Below, piece by piece: positions 34,128 through 45,734 of a stretch of DNA of 64,000 nucleotides. Position numbers and translations under genes: made by a program. This DNA is from Choristoneura fumiferana (Eukaryota > Arthropoda > Insecta > Lepidoptera > Tortricidae), in contig NC_133494.1 in NCBI RefSeq assembly GCF_025370935.1, positions 12,378,946-12,442,945 on the forward strand, read 5' to 3'. The notes beneath the pieces were generated by a model. The model did not search any database and had not been told where the DNA came from. It was given only the letters and a program-made list of their open reading frames with translations. Within the stretch, counting starts at the first letter, position 1, and each line of letters begins with the position of its first letter.

Positions 34128-34345
34128 GACCGGGCTAAGTGGTTAGAGAACCTGACTACGAAGCTTGAGGCCGGGTTCGATTCCCGGCCGGGGCAGATAT
34201 TTGTATAAATAATATGAATGTCTGTACTCGGGTCTGTTAAGTATGTATCCATCTATATAAGTATGTTTATCCGTTGCCTAGTATCCATAGTCCAAGCTTT
34301 GCTTAGTTTGGGACTAGGTCAATTGGTGTATTATTTATTTATAAT
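34128..34345 (+). mobile_element. tRNA-derived SINE, family 2
   Basis: The head gaccgggctaagtggttaga and gccgggttcgattcccggcc give A- and B-box-like elements. The 3' part reads ccaagctttgcttagtttgg and gactaggtcaattggtgt, a very common lepidopteran SINE/LINE 3' end. A minus copy is at 43970-44220 and a 3' fragment at 63720-63775. Confidence 0.85.
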
Positions 34346-34548
34346 ATAGTAAATCGTTTGTTTTAGTGGCTCTGATTTCATCGCAAAAAATTGTATCGTG
34401 TTTAATGAACCGATCTGGTTATAAGCATGCATATAATTTTATAGTGCATATAATATAATATATCTATTTATATATAGTATACATTCAAGTCGCTTTTCAC
34501 GTCCATGACTCCTCATAAAACCTAAAACAGATTTTGATGTAGCTAAAG

Positions 34549-34680
34549 GTCAGCATAAAAAGTACCTAGCTGGTTACTTTTTTACTCTATCACGTTAACA
34601 CATTTGTCAAATGTATGGCGCTGAGTACGTGGCTGTAAAACGACAAAGTACAAAAGTAACCAGCTACTTTTGACGCTGAC
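34549..34680. mobile_element. 132-bp MITE, gtcagc ends
   Basis: The left end gtcagcataaaaagtacct and agctggttacttttttact mirror the right end agtacaaaagtaaccagct, acttttgacgctgac. Inverted ends extend about 40 bases with a few differences. No unambiguous target duplication. Confidence 0.8.
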
Positions 34681-34689
34681 TGTACATGC

Positions 34690-35310
34690 AAACTGTACAT
34701 AATTAAATCTTAAAACACTCTGTTTCAGGCTCCTTTTTAGTTAAGTACGTATCGTTGCATAAACTACCTACTATAGATATTATTATAAACAATTTTGTGC
34801 TCACATTAGGTACGCCAATAGATTATAAGTACCTACCTACTGTGAATGTAACATAAACCATCTTACTTCCCGGTCTTGGGAAAAAATTACAGAACTTATA
34901 ATCCTTACAATGATATTCACACCTACCAGACTATCCAAAGCGTCTCACCGAATATTATCTGGTTAACTTTAACCGTATCGTCGTTTGAGCTTTGTATCTC
35001 ATTTGCATACGGTAAAGGGTATTGTCAAGGATCATTTGCATGTTTTGTGGGACAGTGTTTGTTTGTGCCACCGACTTACCCGGAATGTTTTACCATGATT
35101 GATGGCAATAGGCGACGTGGCATTTCGTGCTTCATAAATACTTGCTTTGTGTGAATAACTGACCGCTTGCAGACGCTTACCTACTAATTTTTCAAGTTAT
35201 CTACCTTCCAATACATATATATCTTGCACAGGTAAACTGACAAACATTTGCAGGTATTCACAACGCTCACTCGCGATGTAACATATTACAAATTAGTAGT
35301 TACGCAATAA
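34690..35310. other. Non-genic stretch
   Basis: No gene recognised; a 92-codon open frame at 34876-35154 is Cys/Gly-rich but matches no family I know and has no evident splice signals. Confidence 0.4.
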
Positions 35311-35312
35311 AA

Positions 35313-35875
35313 CCGGCCAAGAGCGTGTCGGACACGCCCAAAATAGGGTTCCGTGGCCATTACGAAAAAAATAAGTAATATTTTTCTAAGGATTTCGTAT
35401 TTTATACGGAATCTTCCAAGTTTAGGTTTATTTTATACCTTAGGCTGCTATTTACTCTTAAACTAAGTACTAATAATTCTCAAGCAAACTTAGCCGTTAT
35501 AGTTTTCCTTGAAAGTTGGATATACTTATACCATCCTGAATTTTTCGCAAACAAAACACTGATCGAAAAATCGTCCATGCAAACCCTTAATGGTTTTAAA
35601 ATACCTATCCAGCGATATCCCACACTATAGGGTTGAATGAGAAAAAAAACAACCCCACTTTACGTCTATGGGAGGTACCCTTAAAAAAAGTTTTTTAGAA
35701 TTTTTTATTGTACCATTTTGTCGGCATAGTTTACATATATATTCGTGCAAAATTACAGCTTTCTATCATTGATACTCCCTGAGCAAAGCCGCGTACGGAC
35801 AGACAGACAGACATGGCAAAACTATCAGGGTTCCGTTTTTGCCATTTTGGCTACGGGCTACGGAACCCTAAAAAT
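35313..35875 (+). repeat. Dispersed repeat C, full-length copy
   Basis: Starts ccggccaagagcgtgtcgga followed by caaaatagggttccg, and ends cggaaccctaaaaa, so the start and end carry inverted tagggttccg/cggaaccctaa words. The interior includes gagcaaagccgcg and (gaca)n just before the end. A second copy is at 40874-41520 and a minus fragment at 20285-20494. I recognise it as a very abundant lepidopteran non-coding repeat; its class is uncertain. Confidence 0.85.
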
Positions 35876-35879
35876 AATA

Positions 35880-36429
35880 TCAGTATATTAAATAATGTTA
35901 AAAACTGAAATGAGTTAATACAATTAATCAAGTAGATGTTATTTTATGTATGAATGAGTAAGTAGGTAAAACTATTTCAAATTTAAGTACTATTATAATA
36001 TCATAATGTCATAGTCTTGACTTAAAATAATCAAGATAATTGAAATAAAAACTAGAAAAAAAGATTTTCAGTCATAGTTCACTGCAATATACATATAATG
36101 AACACCAGCCAAGGGGGACTTGGACTTACGTGCCAGTTCCTATCCGTTACCAAAGTGCCGAAGTAAATATATCTTGTATCTTCTATATTTTGGTAAATTA
36201 ATTTGGTTCGTATTATTGGTTGTTATAGTAGCCATAATACAGTTCAAAAGATATTGCCCAAAGGCAGACAGACGAGCCGAGATAGCATCGGTTTTGTAAT
36301 GGTTCCGTTGGTTTGCATAGGTATATACGGTAGCCTAAACAACCGTCTGTAATTTATTTAAATGTATATAGTTTTAAACAGTTATTTATAACTATTGTAC
36401 CTACTTGTTGTTTTAAACTTTGTTTTTTC
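35880..36429. other. Non-genic AT-rich stretch
   Basis: No gene recognised. Around 36270-36310 the words aggcagacagacgagc and ggttccgttggtttg look like the decayed end of a repeat C relative. Confidence 0.4.
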
Positions 36430-36615
36430 GTAGATTTCGGGATTTTATAAAAGAATTTCGAGATTTTATATACGTTCGACCTTAAGCCTATCCAAAAGTA
36501 GCATAAGTGTTATTTCTGAAATGGTTATATCTCTATGTACATTTGTCAAATTTCATCCATATTCACACATACATACAAAATAACTTTCGCTTTTTACATT
36601 AAATAGAATAACGGT
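36430..36615 (+). repeat. Dispersed repeat F, degenerate
   Basis: Contains tttcgggattttata, caaatttcatccatattcac and ataactttcgctttttacat, the weak 3' modules of repeat F. Confidence 0.5.
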
Positions 36616-36628
36616 ATGAGCTTTTTTG

Positions 36629-36955
36629 AAGCCTTGGTGGCCTAGTGGTTTGGTCACTGGTCTATGGCCTCTTGAGCAGCGGATCGTGGGTTCAAACCCC
36701 GGCTCGCACCTCTGAGTTTTTCAAAAGTCATACATGTGCGAAATTACATTTTAAATTTACCACGAGCTTTGCGGTGAAGGAAAACATCGTGAGGAAACCT
36801 GAACAACCTGCGAAGCAATTCAATGGTATGTGTGAAGTTTCCGATCCGCACTGGGCCCGCGTGCGAACTACAGTCTAAGCCCTCTCCTTCTGAGAGGAGG
36901 CCTGTGCCCAGCATTGAGACGTATATAGGCTGGGACGATGATGGTGATGAGCATT
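36629..36955 (+). mobile_element. tRNA-derived SINE, family 1, near full length
   Basis: Starts aagccttggtggcctagtgg (A box) with gggttcaaaccccggctcgc (B box). The body carries gtgaaggaaaacatcgtgag, gcgaagcaattcaatggtat and gcactgggcccgcgtgcgaa. The 3' end is ccttctgagaggaggcctgt, ttgagacgtatataggctgg and a (gatgatg) tail. About 327 bp. This is the reference copy for the fragments at 31313, 31785, 41968 and 62279. It is presumably transcribed by RNA polymerase III when intact. Confidence 0.87.
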
Positions 36956-36989
36956 TTTAATCTTGATTCCTTTTTGCTAAAAAATTTAG

Positions 36990-37225
36990 AGTTCACCGCG
37001 TGACGGAACTGCGTTACGATGAGTCTGTTCTTATTATCGCAATGATATCGCGATCAATCGAAGGGGGTGGGGGTGGGGAGGGAGCGCGGGCGCAAATAAA
37101 TGTATCTGCCGGGCGGCGGGCGGATAAATACGCAAATAATACGAAACTACAAAAATCAAAACCCATCCGCCACTCGAGTTCGGTGGCATTGACTGCATGT
37201 ATGCTCTACGATGGCTGGAGTTAAT
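36990..37225. other. GC-rich non-repetitive patch
   Basis: Contains aatgatatcgcgatcaatcg, a gggggtgggggtgggg purine run, and cgggcggcgggcggataaat. An open frame of 74 codons crosses it without a known domain. Composition and uniqueness make it a candidate conserved non-coding or regulatory element; nothing more can be shown from one sequence. Confidence 0.35.
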
Positions 37226-37279
37226 ATTTACTACTCGCCTAAGAAATCTTATTTTAAGGGTTCAAACCTTGAAAGAAAA

Positions 37280-37480
37280 CAACGGAACCCTTATGGCATC
37301 ACTTCGTTGTCCGTCTGTTCGTCTGTCAAGGCCCTTTTTCTTACAACACGTAGATGTATCAAGCTGAAAATAATATAAAATATTCAGGTATGCTACCCCT
37401 TGAAGAGAAAAAAACAAACTTGTAAGTAAATGGAATCAAAATTATACAGACAATAAAAAAGATGTTTTCATACAAATTGA
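37280..37480. repeat. Dispersed repeat, acggaacccttatggcatca family
   Basis: acggaacccttatggcatca, cttcgttgtccgtctgttcg and gtctgtcaaggcccttttt are words I associate with a lepidopteran dispersed repeat related to repeat C (shared ggaaccct terminus). Orientation uncertain. Confidence 0.55.
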
Positions 37481-37721
37481 AAAACCTGTAGAATACTTCC
37501 GGTTGTCCTAGAAGCTTGTACTTAGTATGAAGGTTAGCTTATAGCGCGAGCACGCGTGACCAATAAAAATGTCTTGAGCTTAAGCTATTCTATATCTATA
37601 CTTCTATACTAATATTATAACGATTAATGATTTGGATTTTTGTATTTTTGGATGTTTGTTACGATTGAAAATGGTTTGATACGAAAGTCACCGACGTTGC
37701 TCAGATAATTAGTTCACTGCA

Positions 37722-37970
37722 GTGACGCTGGGCGGGCAAAGTCTGTCGCAGGACCGATGAACGGTGCAGGAGTATACAAGTCCTCGAATGAACACTACGG
37801 ACGGGAAAACGTAGTGTAGGGCGTTCTGAGGCACGGTAGACGGACGACCTTAAGAGGGTCGCTGGCGGCGGATGGATGCGAGGGGCTGAAGACAGAGTAT
37901 TGTGGCGCGCCATGGAAGAGGCCTATATCCAGCAGTGGACTGCTGTGGGCTGATGGTGATGATGATGACG
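37722..37970 (+). mobile_element. LINE ORF2 C-terminus, second subfamily, decayed
   Basis: The frame from 37729 reads WAGKVCRRTDERC, then TDDLKRVAGGGWMR, then EEAYIQQWTAVG with the stop at 37951-37953, followed by a (gatgatgatg) tail. Two internal stops show decay. The end motif EAYIQQWT parallels EAYVQQWT of the copies at 27.2 and 56.4 kb, but the intervening residues differ, so it is a separate subfamily of the same LINE type. Confidence 0.82.
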
Positions 37971-37979
37971 ATACGTTGG

Positions 37980-40300
37980 TTATTCGATAGTATAAACAAA
38001 GCAGAGCAACCCTTGTGGCGAGTCGCGCCCCGCGAGGCCATTATCAAGGCTATAGCTATTTGCTCCGAAAAACAAACTCTGGCGGGATGTGCGGGGCCCG
38101 TGGGAGGGCACACAATGCAGCCAACTGTGCGTTCACAACACCACCCATCGAACCCAAAAGAGCTTTAGTGTATCCGCAGTGCGAACCCGCTTGAAACCTT
38201 TCGCTATTGGCACTTCCAACACCCTCCCCACATTTGCATTCACCGCGCATGCAGCTGCAAACGTATCGGCTTTGATTTTGACTGTTGCAAAATATGCCAC
38301 TATGAGTTGATGTGCATTTTTAATAACATTAATGAATTCGCACAGGCAGTCCGAAGTGTTAGGATTTCACGCTTTTTCGCTAGTTTTTTAATTTGTTTTT
38401 TGAACCCACCTAAAATTCTATTAAGCAAGGAATAAAATTAAAATATAATACCCTCTAGCTGTTACCCTCGACATTATCTTTGAACAATTCGTTTATCGCT
38501 ACGGCAGCTATACAATTTTCCCGGATAAAAACTATCCCACATACCAACTTCCCAGGATCAGAAATATATAGATATATATCCATACCAAATTCCATTTTGA
38601 TTATTTGAGTACCTTAAGCATGAAAGCCTGAAAAACAAGCAAATTGAAGTGTCATTTAATTGTAATATAGTTACATAATTTATTGAATCACACTGTAAGA
38701 ACATACACAAATCACGCAAACCCATCTATCACCACCATCGCACTACACTAACGCGTTTCGAACTCATACAGAGCTCATCTTCAGAGCAACACAACCGTTC
38801 ACCATGCTACCAAATTTTAGTCTAACACTTTCAGAATTCCTACTAAATAAAGCACGTATAATGAGATCTTACTCATAAATATAAACCATCATCGTCATCA
38901 GCCGGAAGATGTCCCCTTAGAACGCCACAATGAACGACAATAATAGGTTTATCGTGAGTTGCGGGAAACCGGTGGATGCAAGTGGTGACAGAATTTACTA
39001 AATGTAATACATATACCTAGTATGTACTTATTAGTTTCTAACTGACCAAGTTCAGTAAAGTGATAAATGCGATCCAGTCCAGTGAACGAGTGAACATTCC
39101 ATTAATACCAAACCCGATAACTGTTTGATCTAGTTTTGTGATTTTCATGATAATTCCTTTTGAATATTTAGTTTATTCTATTTCTAGATATTTTGTTTAT
39201 TTGGGCAAGTATTCAATATTTTTCACCTTTGAAACGAAATCAGTTTACACCTACTCTCAATCAATGACATGAACATATTTAATAGGTTTTATTCCTAAAC
39301 TTTTACAGTATTTTTGTAAGCGTTGTATTGTAACGAAACAAGAACTTGACATAAGTACTTAAATGTTTTACTATATTTGGTGTTTTTGGGAAACATGAAT
39401 AAGAAATTTAAAATACCTATACATAATTTGCTATTTTAAATGGATCGCAATCCCAGAAGAACCTTGACCGAAACACGATAAAAGTCTATTGTGTAACTTC
39501 ATTATTTTTATTGCCATATAAATAATCACCAAAAACCGCTTTTGTTTTAACTTTACTAAAACCCGCAATATCTGTCACAAAAGTGTCGGCAACAACTCCA
39601 TGCAAAGCATTACGGGTACGATTCGGACCGCGTATTTGTGTGGATATCTACAGCGAATCATTTTTATTCTATTGTCGGTATTGTCGCCATGGAAAATCCC
39701 GATCGCGGTCAAAATAGTACGACTGCAAGTTTGAAAAGCCAGGGCAGGATACATATTTTATAAGTTCGCTTCGATTGTTCCGGTTGAGGTTTTAGTTTTT
39801 TTTTTTACGCGTATCGCGGACTGTGGCCGTCGATGCACCATCGACACATGCCCGGATATTTTTTCTTTTTTTTTCAAATGTGGTACGAGTGTTTATTATA
39901 GAGTTAGGCACAAGTCTTGTAGCCACTTTTTTCAGGTTTGATCGGTGGCATGCGCTTTGGATATTAATGTTGGATACCTTAGTATAAGTAGTTTAGTTGA
40001 TAAATTAAGCCTATAACAATATCTTCTCTGGCATAATGTGAATGAAACTTATGTCTATCATAGAGTTCAAAATGTTTACTCCAAGCCACTGGTCGATTTC
40101 AGTGCGATTTGTGCTGTAATGTAATAATCAGAACAAATACCTACTCAACAAGGTATTTATTAACATTATCATGTTACATAATGTAGGTATGTTTTAAGGA
40201 TTTTTTTAAATATAGATTAGGTACCTATACTTCCATACACTAGCTCGCTACTCGGTAAAAAAACAAAGGATATTATCAATCTTTGAAAAAATAAAATAGA
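37980..40300. other. Non-genic stretch
   Basis: No gene recognised. 37990-38260 is GC-richer with overlapping 64-88-codon frames on both strands, none with a domain. 38500-38600 has repeat-F-like words (gataaaaactatcccacata). 39560-39730 is a GC-balanced patch without repeat character. Confidence 0.4.
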
Positions 40301-40304
40301 ATGG

Positions 40305-40420
40305 AAGAAAGAAAGAAAATATTTATTGCCAACAGTAGGTACAACAATAAAAACAATTCAAGATAAAAAACAATACAGCACAGATTATAAAAAGGAGTAA
40401 AAATAATAATAATAATTTAA
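40305..40420 (-). mobile_element. Possible retroposon 3' end, minus strand
   Basis: On the plus strand gaaagaaagaaaatatttat followed by tgccaacagtaggtacaaca; reversed, this gives an ataaata signal and a (tttc)n tail, as in the LINE tail at 62.7-62.9 kb. Only the end is recognisable. Confidence 0.45.
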
Positions 40421-40873
40421 CTCAATATCTTTGTCTTATAAATGTATAATTTTATGTTATGTACCTATGTATTTACTCAAACATGATAAAAAATACAGGT
40501 AGGTGGAATTACAGACATCGACTCATTAAAACCCTCAGTCACCCTCAGTCTTCAATAACACTTCTATTGCACTCTCATTCGTAAGTCCTTATTTAACGCC
40601 CTTAAGAAACAACGTTCTACTGTCGCACTTTATTAAGAAAGTTGACAGCTGGCATCCATAACACACGATCTTGATGTCTGGCCTTTTTTTTAAAAAAAAA
40701 CGCGGCTTTGCAGTGGTCATTACTTACACAAGGGTGTCACCACCCGTAGCTGAGATAAGGCGGTAGCCATTTTTTGAACACAAACAGGATATTAAGTTGT
40801 CAAGCAGCTGTTCCAGATTTCTGCACTCGATCTGTCTAATTAACTCGATATTTTCTGCTCAAAGGTAAAAAAA

Positions 40874-41520
40874 CCGGCCAAGAGCGTGTCGGACACGCCC
40901 AAAATAGGGTTCCGTAGCCATTACGAAAAAAATAAGTTATATTTTTCTAAGGATTTCGTATTTTATACGGAATCTTCCAAGTTTAGGTATATTTTATACC
41001 TTAGGCTGCTATTTACTCTTAAACTACTAATAATTCTCAAGCAAACTTAGCCGTTATAGTTTTCCTTAAAATTTTGATATATTTACTACCATTCTGAATT
41101 TTTTCAAATTTTTTCACCCACCGGTTTAGATTTTAGAGGGGGGGACGCTCGATTTTAATGAAAATTTGCACTTTAAAGTCGAATATTTTGCAAACGAATG
41201 ACTGAATAGAAAAACCGTTTTAGCAACCCCCTACTGATTTTAAAAGACTTATCCAACGATACCCCACACTATAAGGTTGGATGAGAAAAAAAAATCACCC
41301 CCACTTTACCTCTATGGGAGGTGCACAAAAAAATTTTTTTTTGAAATTTTAATTCTATCAATATGTCGGCATAGTTTACATACATATTCGTGCAAAGTAA
41401 CAGCTTTCTGGCATTGATAGTCCCTGAGCAAAGCCGCGGACGGACAGACAGACAGACAGACAGACATGGCGAAACTATAAGGGTTCCGTTTTTGCCATTT
41501 TGACTCCGGAACCCTAAAAA
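40874..41520 (+). repeat. Dispersed repeat C, full-length copy
   Basis: Same start, module order and end as 35313-35875, but with about 80 extra bases in the middle (around 41105-41200, including agagggggggacgctcgatt). The (gacagacagacagacagaca) run before the end is longer. The two copies are clearly related by eye through most of their length. Confidence 0.87.
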
Positions 41521-41524
41521 GTGG

Positions 41525-41965
41525 ACAAAATAGCTAAAGAAAAACCGAGCTTAACCTTACACGCCCTTAGGCGTTGATACTTTTTGAAGGTAACTCGTTG
41601 ATTATTGTGTGAGGTCTTTCTCTCTATAACATTCTTTCGATCTCAACATAACTCCGTTCCCAATGATTAAGAGGAAGATTCTTAATATCTAACAGGTTTT
41701 TGTTCTTTTTTTATAAAGTTTTAATTCAAATAATTTAATTTTAACCGTTAGCAAACTAAGTTGATATTTTTATTTTATTTTCGTGTAACCTGTATTCTTC
41801 TTTAATGCATGCTGTGATCTTCTGTAATTAATAAGGCGCATATAGCTTACGTTATTATGCAATGTTGGTAATAATGAAAATGTGTACTTATTGGTGAAGG
41901 TCCAAATAAATAAATAAATTCTTCAAGAAAGACAGAAATTCTAATCATATGATGCCATTTTCGAT
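41525..41965. other. Non-genic AT-rich stretch
   Basis: No gene recognised. The end at 41900-41925 (aaataaataaataaa) may be a small retroposon tail. Confidence 0.4.
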
Positions 41966-41967
41966 AG

Positions 41968-42085
41968 GTAAGCCGTGGTATCCTGGTCTAGTGATTTGAC
42001 CTGTATTCAGAGGACTGCGGGTTCGAACCTGGACTCGCAACTCTGAGTTTTTCGGAATGCACGAACGGAAGTTGCGAACTACATT
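41968..42085 (+). mobile_element. SINE family 1, 5' part, interrupted
   Basis: Starts aagccgtggtatcctggtct with gcgggttcgaacctggactc as B box. The body runs to ggaagttgcgaactacatta and is then replaced by reversed repeat D. Further SINE-like end words (ccaatcctctcgttctt and gatgatgatgatga) appear at 42239-42290, so repeat D probably inserted into this SINE or the two recombined. Confidence 0.7.
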
Positions 42086-42210
42086 AGGCCTCTAGGTTGG
42101 CAACGCATCTGCAATACCCCTGGTGTTGCAGATGTTTATGGGCGGTGGTGATCTCTTACCATCAGGAGACCCACTTGCTCGTTTGCCATCCAGACGAATA
42201 AAATAAAAAA
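42084..42210 (-). repeat. Dispersed repeat D, minus, truncated
   Basis: Minus-strand copy of the left half of repeat D: tgccatccagacgaata followed by A-rich sequence on the plus strand at the right end, and cctctaggttggcaacgc at the left. Confidence 0.75.
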
Positions 42211-42299
42211 AACATGCAAGCGTGAGAATTACTAACAGTCCAATCCTCTCGTTCTTAGTAAGTTATTGGCCAGAGATGATGATGATGATGACTTTCAGA

Positions 42300-43774
42300 A
42301 ATTTAGTTAACTTTCTCATATCTTAGTGTTTGTATTACTGAAACCTATTGTAGAATCATCAGCAGTTTGGGGAGTGGATTAAGATAGAAAGCAATTGTAT
42401 GTAGGTAAAACCTAAGAAAAAAAAACATTACTTAAAAATGTGATTTTATCAGCACACCGGTGTAAAACCAGAGCAACAAACCAACGTGTCCTAATAAAAT
42501 GGTGCGAAATGTCAGAGCATTGTCAAATCGAGGGGGTAATTAATAATGTGCGGCCGCCGCCGGACCGTCGCCGTCGCTGCTTTACGGCCCGACTCGCGCC
42601 TCATTTTTAACCGTCATCGCTAATTTGCCATTGTTTTGCCCACTGACGCCATAGTTTTTTCCCAACCATAAAACAGATAAGCTTTAGGGCACCCTTAATT
42701 GATTATAAAACGTTAAAGATCGAAAATTTTCAAGAATACGACGGTGATTAATTTTAACACGCTGGACGATAAGAAATGGCAATAGAGGAGTGCGCAACAA
42801 ATTATATAAGAGTTGAAGAGAATTACATAATTTTATTTTGATATGATATCTTTCTTTCCAGAAATAGAATAGAATAGTTTATTTCCTTACGTACACATAC
42901 AGGTGACAATATTACCTACAGGAAGATAGATTGATATACTTAGTATCACATGTTTAGCCAATAGTGGCACTCAAAATTGTGTAGGTATAGTAATTTTGTT
43001 TTTATTTCCTATTAATTAATTAATAAAATTAAATCAAATAAGTATAATTCATGTCTAATATTCAAGTCATGTCAAATCTAATATTCAAGATAATATACAT
43101 AGTATATAGTCCGTTAGCCTTTTTTTAATTCATTCTGGCAATCGAGAACTCACTAGGCAGAAATGAATGTGGACGTTAGGAGCATGAGACCGGCCATGAT
43201 TCTGTAGGATATAGGGCTAGTAAGCCGCCACTTGGCTCGGGAGTGAGCGGCGCAGGGGCAATAAGTCAGGTGCGCCTCGGTGCAGCGTCAAGGCGACAGA
43301 GGCTAGGCTGGCTGCATAAAGCACGGAGCAATAAAGAGAATGGATGCCGCCCATCGGCAGGCAGCCGGCCGCCGGCAGGATTACTGGAATCGCCACTATT
43401 TATCGCTCAAGCCTTGCGCCCAGGTGCCATCAATCTATTTAATGATCGGGTCAGCACGTGCTCTTGTTCTTTTTGGTGCGCCGGGCGCAAAACGAGGCAA
43501 AGGCAACTGGGAGATGGACGTTTGATGAGGCGCTTTTGCGTCGATCGCTGGCGCTAAAAGGGTTTGTCGACGATCAGTAGCGTAGCGGGGTGTGAAATAA
43601 TGTTTTACTGTAAGCTGACTGAAATAAGCTTTTTAGATTTTTTTTGAGAATATACCAGAAAATCATGCTGGGCCCTGCGCAGTGCTTTTGTATCAAATAT
43701 TCAATAGGTACAAGATTTTACCCGACTTTTTTTAACATGGTTATAATATTTATTTGCCCGAACACATACTATTT
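42300..43774. other. Non-genic stretch with two GC-rich patches
   Basis: No gene recognised. 42545-42680 (gcggccgccgccggaccgtc start) and 43190-43570 are GC-rich islands. In the second, a 104-codon frame at 43243-43557 and a 61-codon frame overlap, but neither resembles a known protein. 42868-42935 may be a minus-strand retroposon end (gaatagtttatttcc). Confidence 0.4.
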
Positions 43775-43965
43775 ATCCCGATATTCCCACGGGATCGGGA
43801 TAAAATCTCGAAATCTCAACCGCTACCTAGGATTAATGAGATGAAATTTTGCGCGAGCGTCTTATATAAACAAAACATTACTGAAATCCACAATTCGTTT
43901 TTGGGAATTTTCACGGGAATGTAGTAGGTAAAATCCCGGAATTTGAATTTAGCTACTGGATCTGT
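43775..43965 (-). repeat. Dispersed repeat F variant, minus
   Basis: Includes tatcccgatattcccacggg and atcgggataaaatctcgaaa, then ggaattttcacgggaatgta and aaaatcccggaatttgaa. The same words in plus orientation are at 45865-46100, so the two form a related pair. Confidence 0.65.
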
Positions 43966-43969
43966 TTAT

Positions 43970-44220
43970 AAATAAATAAATATCATGGAACTCTTGACAC
44001 CAATTGACCTAGTCCCAAACTAAGCAAAGCTTCGGATAAACATATTTATACATACTTAAAGTAAATACAATACTTAAACAAATACATAATTAAGCATCCA
44101 AGACCCGAGAGAAAAATATTCGTATGATTCATGCTAATATCTACTCGGCGTGGGAATCGAACCCAGGACCTCAAGCTTCATAGTCAGGTTCTCTAACCAC
44201 TTGGCCATCTACGTACAAAG
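43970..44220 (-). mobile_element. tRNA-derived SINE, family 2, minus
   Basis: On the plus strand it reads aattgacctagtcccaaact, aagcaaagcttcgg, later gtgggaatcgaacccaggac, and ttctctaaccacttggccat. These are reverse complements of the 3' end, B box and A box of the 34128 copy. About 250 bp and near full length. Confidence 0.85.
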
Positions 44221-44224
44221 CCGC

Positions 44225-45610
44225 GGGTAGGTAAAGTCTAATATTGTATAAATAAAGGCTTTTTCGATCATACGTGTGTCACCCGGTAGCCACACGTAGA
44301 CAAATCTTTTATGGGTGCATAATATGCTTTGGAGAGTGCCCTTTAGAAATGTCAAGCGCTGACCACGGCGACGGCATTCAAGCGACAAAAGTCAATGGCA
44401 CTAGAGCACAAAGCGAGCACTATTCGGACCTTCTCGAACTTCCGATTACGTGACGAGAAAGCTACACTCAGACCTATCAAGTTAACAAGGAATAGACACC
44501 TTGTTGATCATGGCGCCCTAGTCAGCGTCAGCATAAATAACTTTTTTTTAATTTAATTATTGATACGAGGTTTTTTGCTGACTGCACTTATTGTTGATTT
44601 TAATTACAGTCGAGTTACTTACATTTCTAAGCAAAAATTTGATCAAAAATATGTGAACACCACTCTATTGTTAACGGCTTAGAAGCGTGATCAGATATTT
44701 TTTATTAAGTTTTTGCTCAGAAGTTTACGATTTCGTCTGTAAATGCATTTCAGAATTTCACTACCAGATTAATGTATTATCACCGGATTTACAAATATGC
44801 CAAATGAAGTTAATCCGACCACTACAAGTGGGTCAAAAAAACTTGCAAGACCCAATAAGTTAAATACGATTGTGGAAACTTGTAGGTCTTGTCCAATCAT
44901 GTACCAAGTCAAGCCACTTTTTACTTTGTCACTGCATGTCTTCTGACAACTTTACACCAAATTTCAGCCACGATAAGTAACAGCGACAACGACAAGGTAT
45001 TAAAGTGTAGAGATATTTTGACTTCGAATTCTCGATTATTCTTACGTCACTGGCTTAGTCATTTGTGTTAGCTATTTATTATACAATTCATAGGTCTGGA
45101 TCTGCCCCCTTCTGTACAGAAGCGAACTATAGCTATATTCTTCCAAGAAAGCGAAACTGTAAGATAAAACTCGTTACTTAAAATTATTCAAAGTCTATCC
45201 CATTAAGACAGGCTTGCGTATGACCATCCCAAATTACTCGGAATACAGGCTGTGACGATACATCTGCGGAGCTCGTGAGCTAAGCAATGGCCGCTGGGAT
45301 TGGACAGGCTTTAACTCACGCTTTTGTCTGTATGCGTGCTTGGCTCCTATCCATACATAGCATAACGACCAATGTAAAACTCCACACCAAGAGATACAAA
45401 ATCCTATGTTAAGTCAGTAAGGTGAGTATTTCCGTAACGCGCTTAATACATTTGTCTTTGTGTGTCGTGTATGTAGTTTATTTTGAATAGATGTCATCAA
45501 ACGGATTATAGTTTTTAATAGTGATTAATGGCTTCAGATGTGTGGCCAGTACTTTGATTTACCTAACGGAAATATAAAAACAAATACTGCGCGCGTCTAA
45601 TATTATTAGT
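44225..45610. other. Non-genic stretch
   Basis: No gene recognised. 44300-44480 is GC-balanced and non-repetitive within the window. Longest open frame about 60 codons. Confidence 0.4.
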
Positions 45611-45621
45611 CTGTGTGTTAA

Positions 45622-45734
45622 CCCTTTTCTTGGTATTGTATCATATAAGTCTTATATAATACATAATTTAAGGTCATCTTTTTGTATTTTTTTAAGTTCA
45701 TTTTGTTAGCTCTAGATACTTGCCAAGAAAAGGG
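45622..45734. mobile_element. 113-bp piggyBac-type MITE flanked by TTAA
   Basis: TTAA at 45618-45621 and 45735-45738 flank an element starting cccttttcttgg and ending ccaagaaaaggg, a perfect 12-bp inverted repeat. TTAA target duplications with CCC-starting ends are the hallmark of piggyBac superfamily elements. The interior is AT-rich, 89 bp, non-coding, so it must depend on a transposase elsewhere. Confidence 0.88.

Noticed and set aside
34128..34200. Possible tRNA gene (good B box)
   Set aside because: The sequence continues into a dispersed SINE body and recurs elsewhere with the same 3' end, and a full cloverleaf cannot be drawn.
3663..42205. CRISPR-like spaced repeats
   Set aside because: Repeated words are dispersed transposon copies at irregular distances in a eukaryotic context; no regularly spaced short direct repeats were seen.
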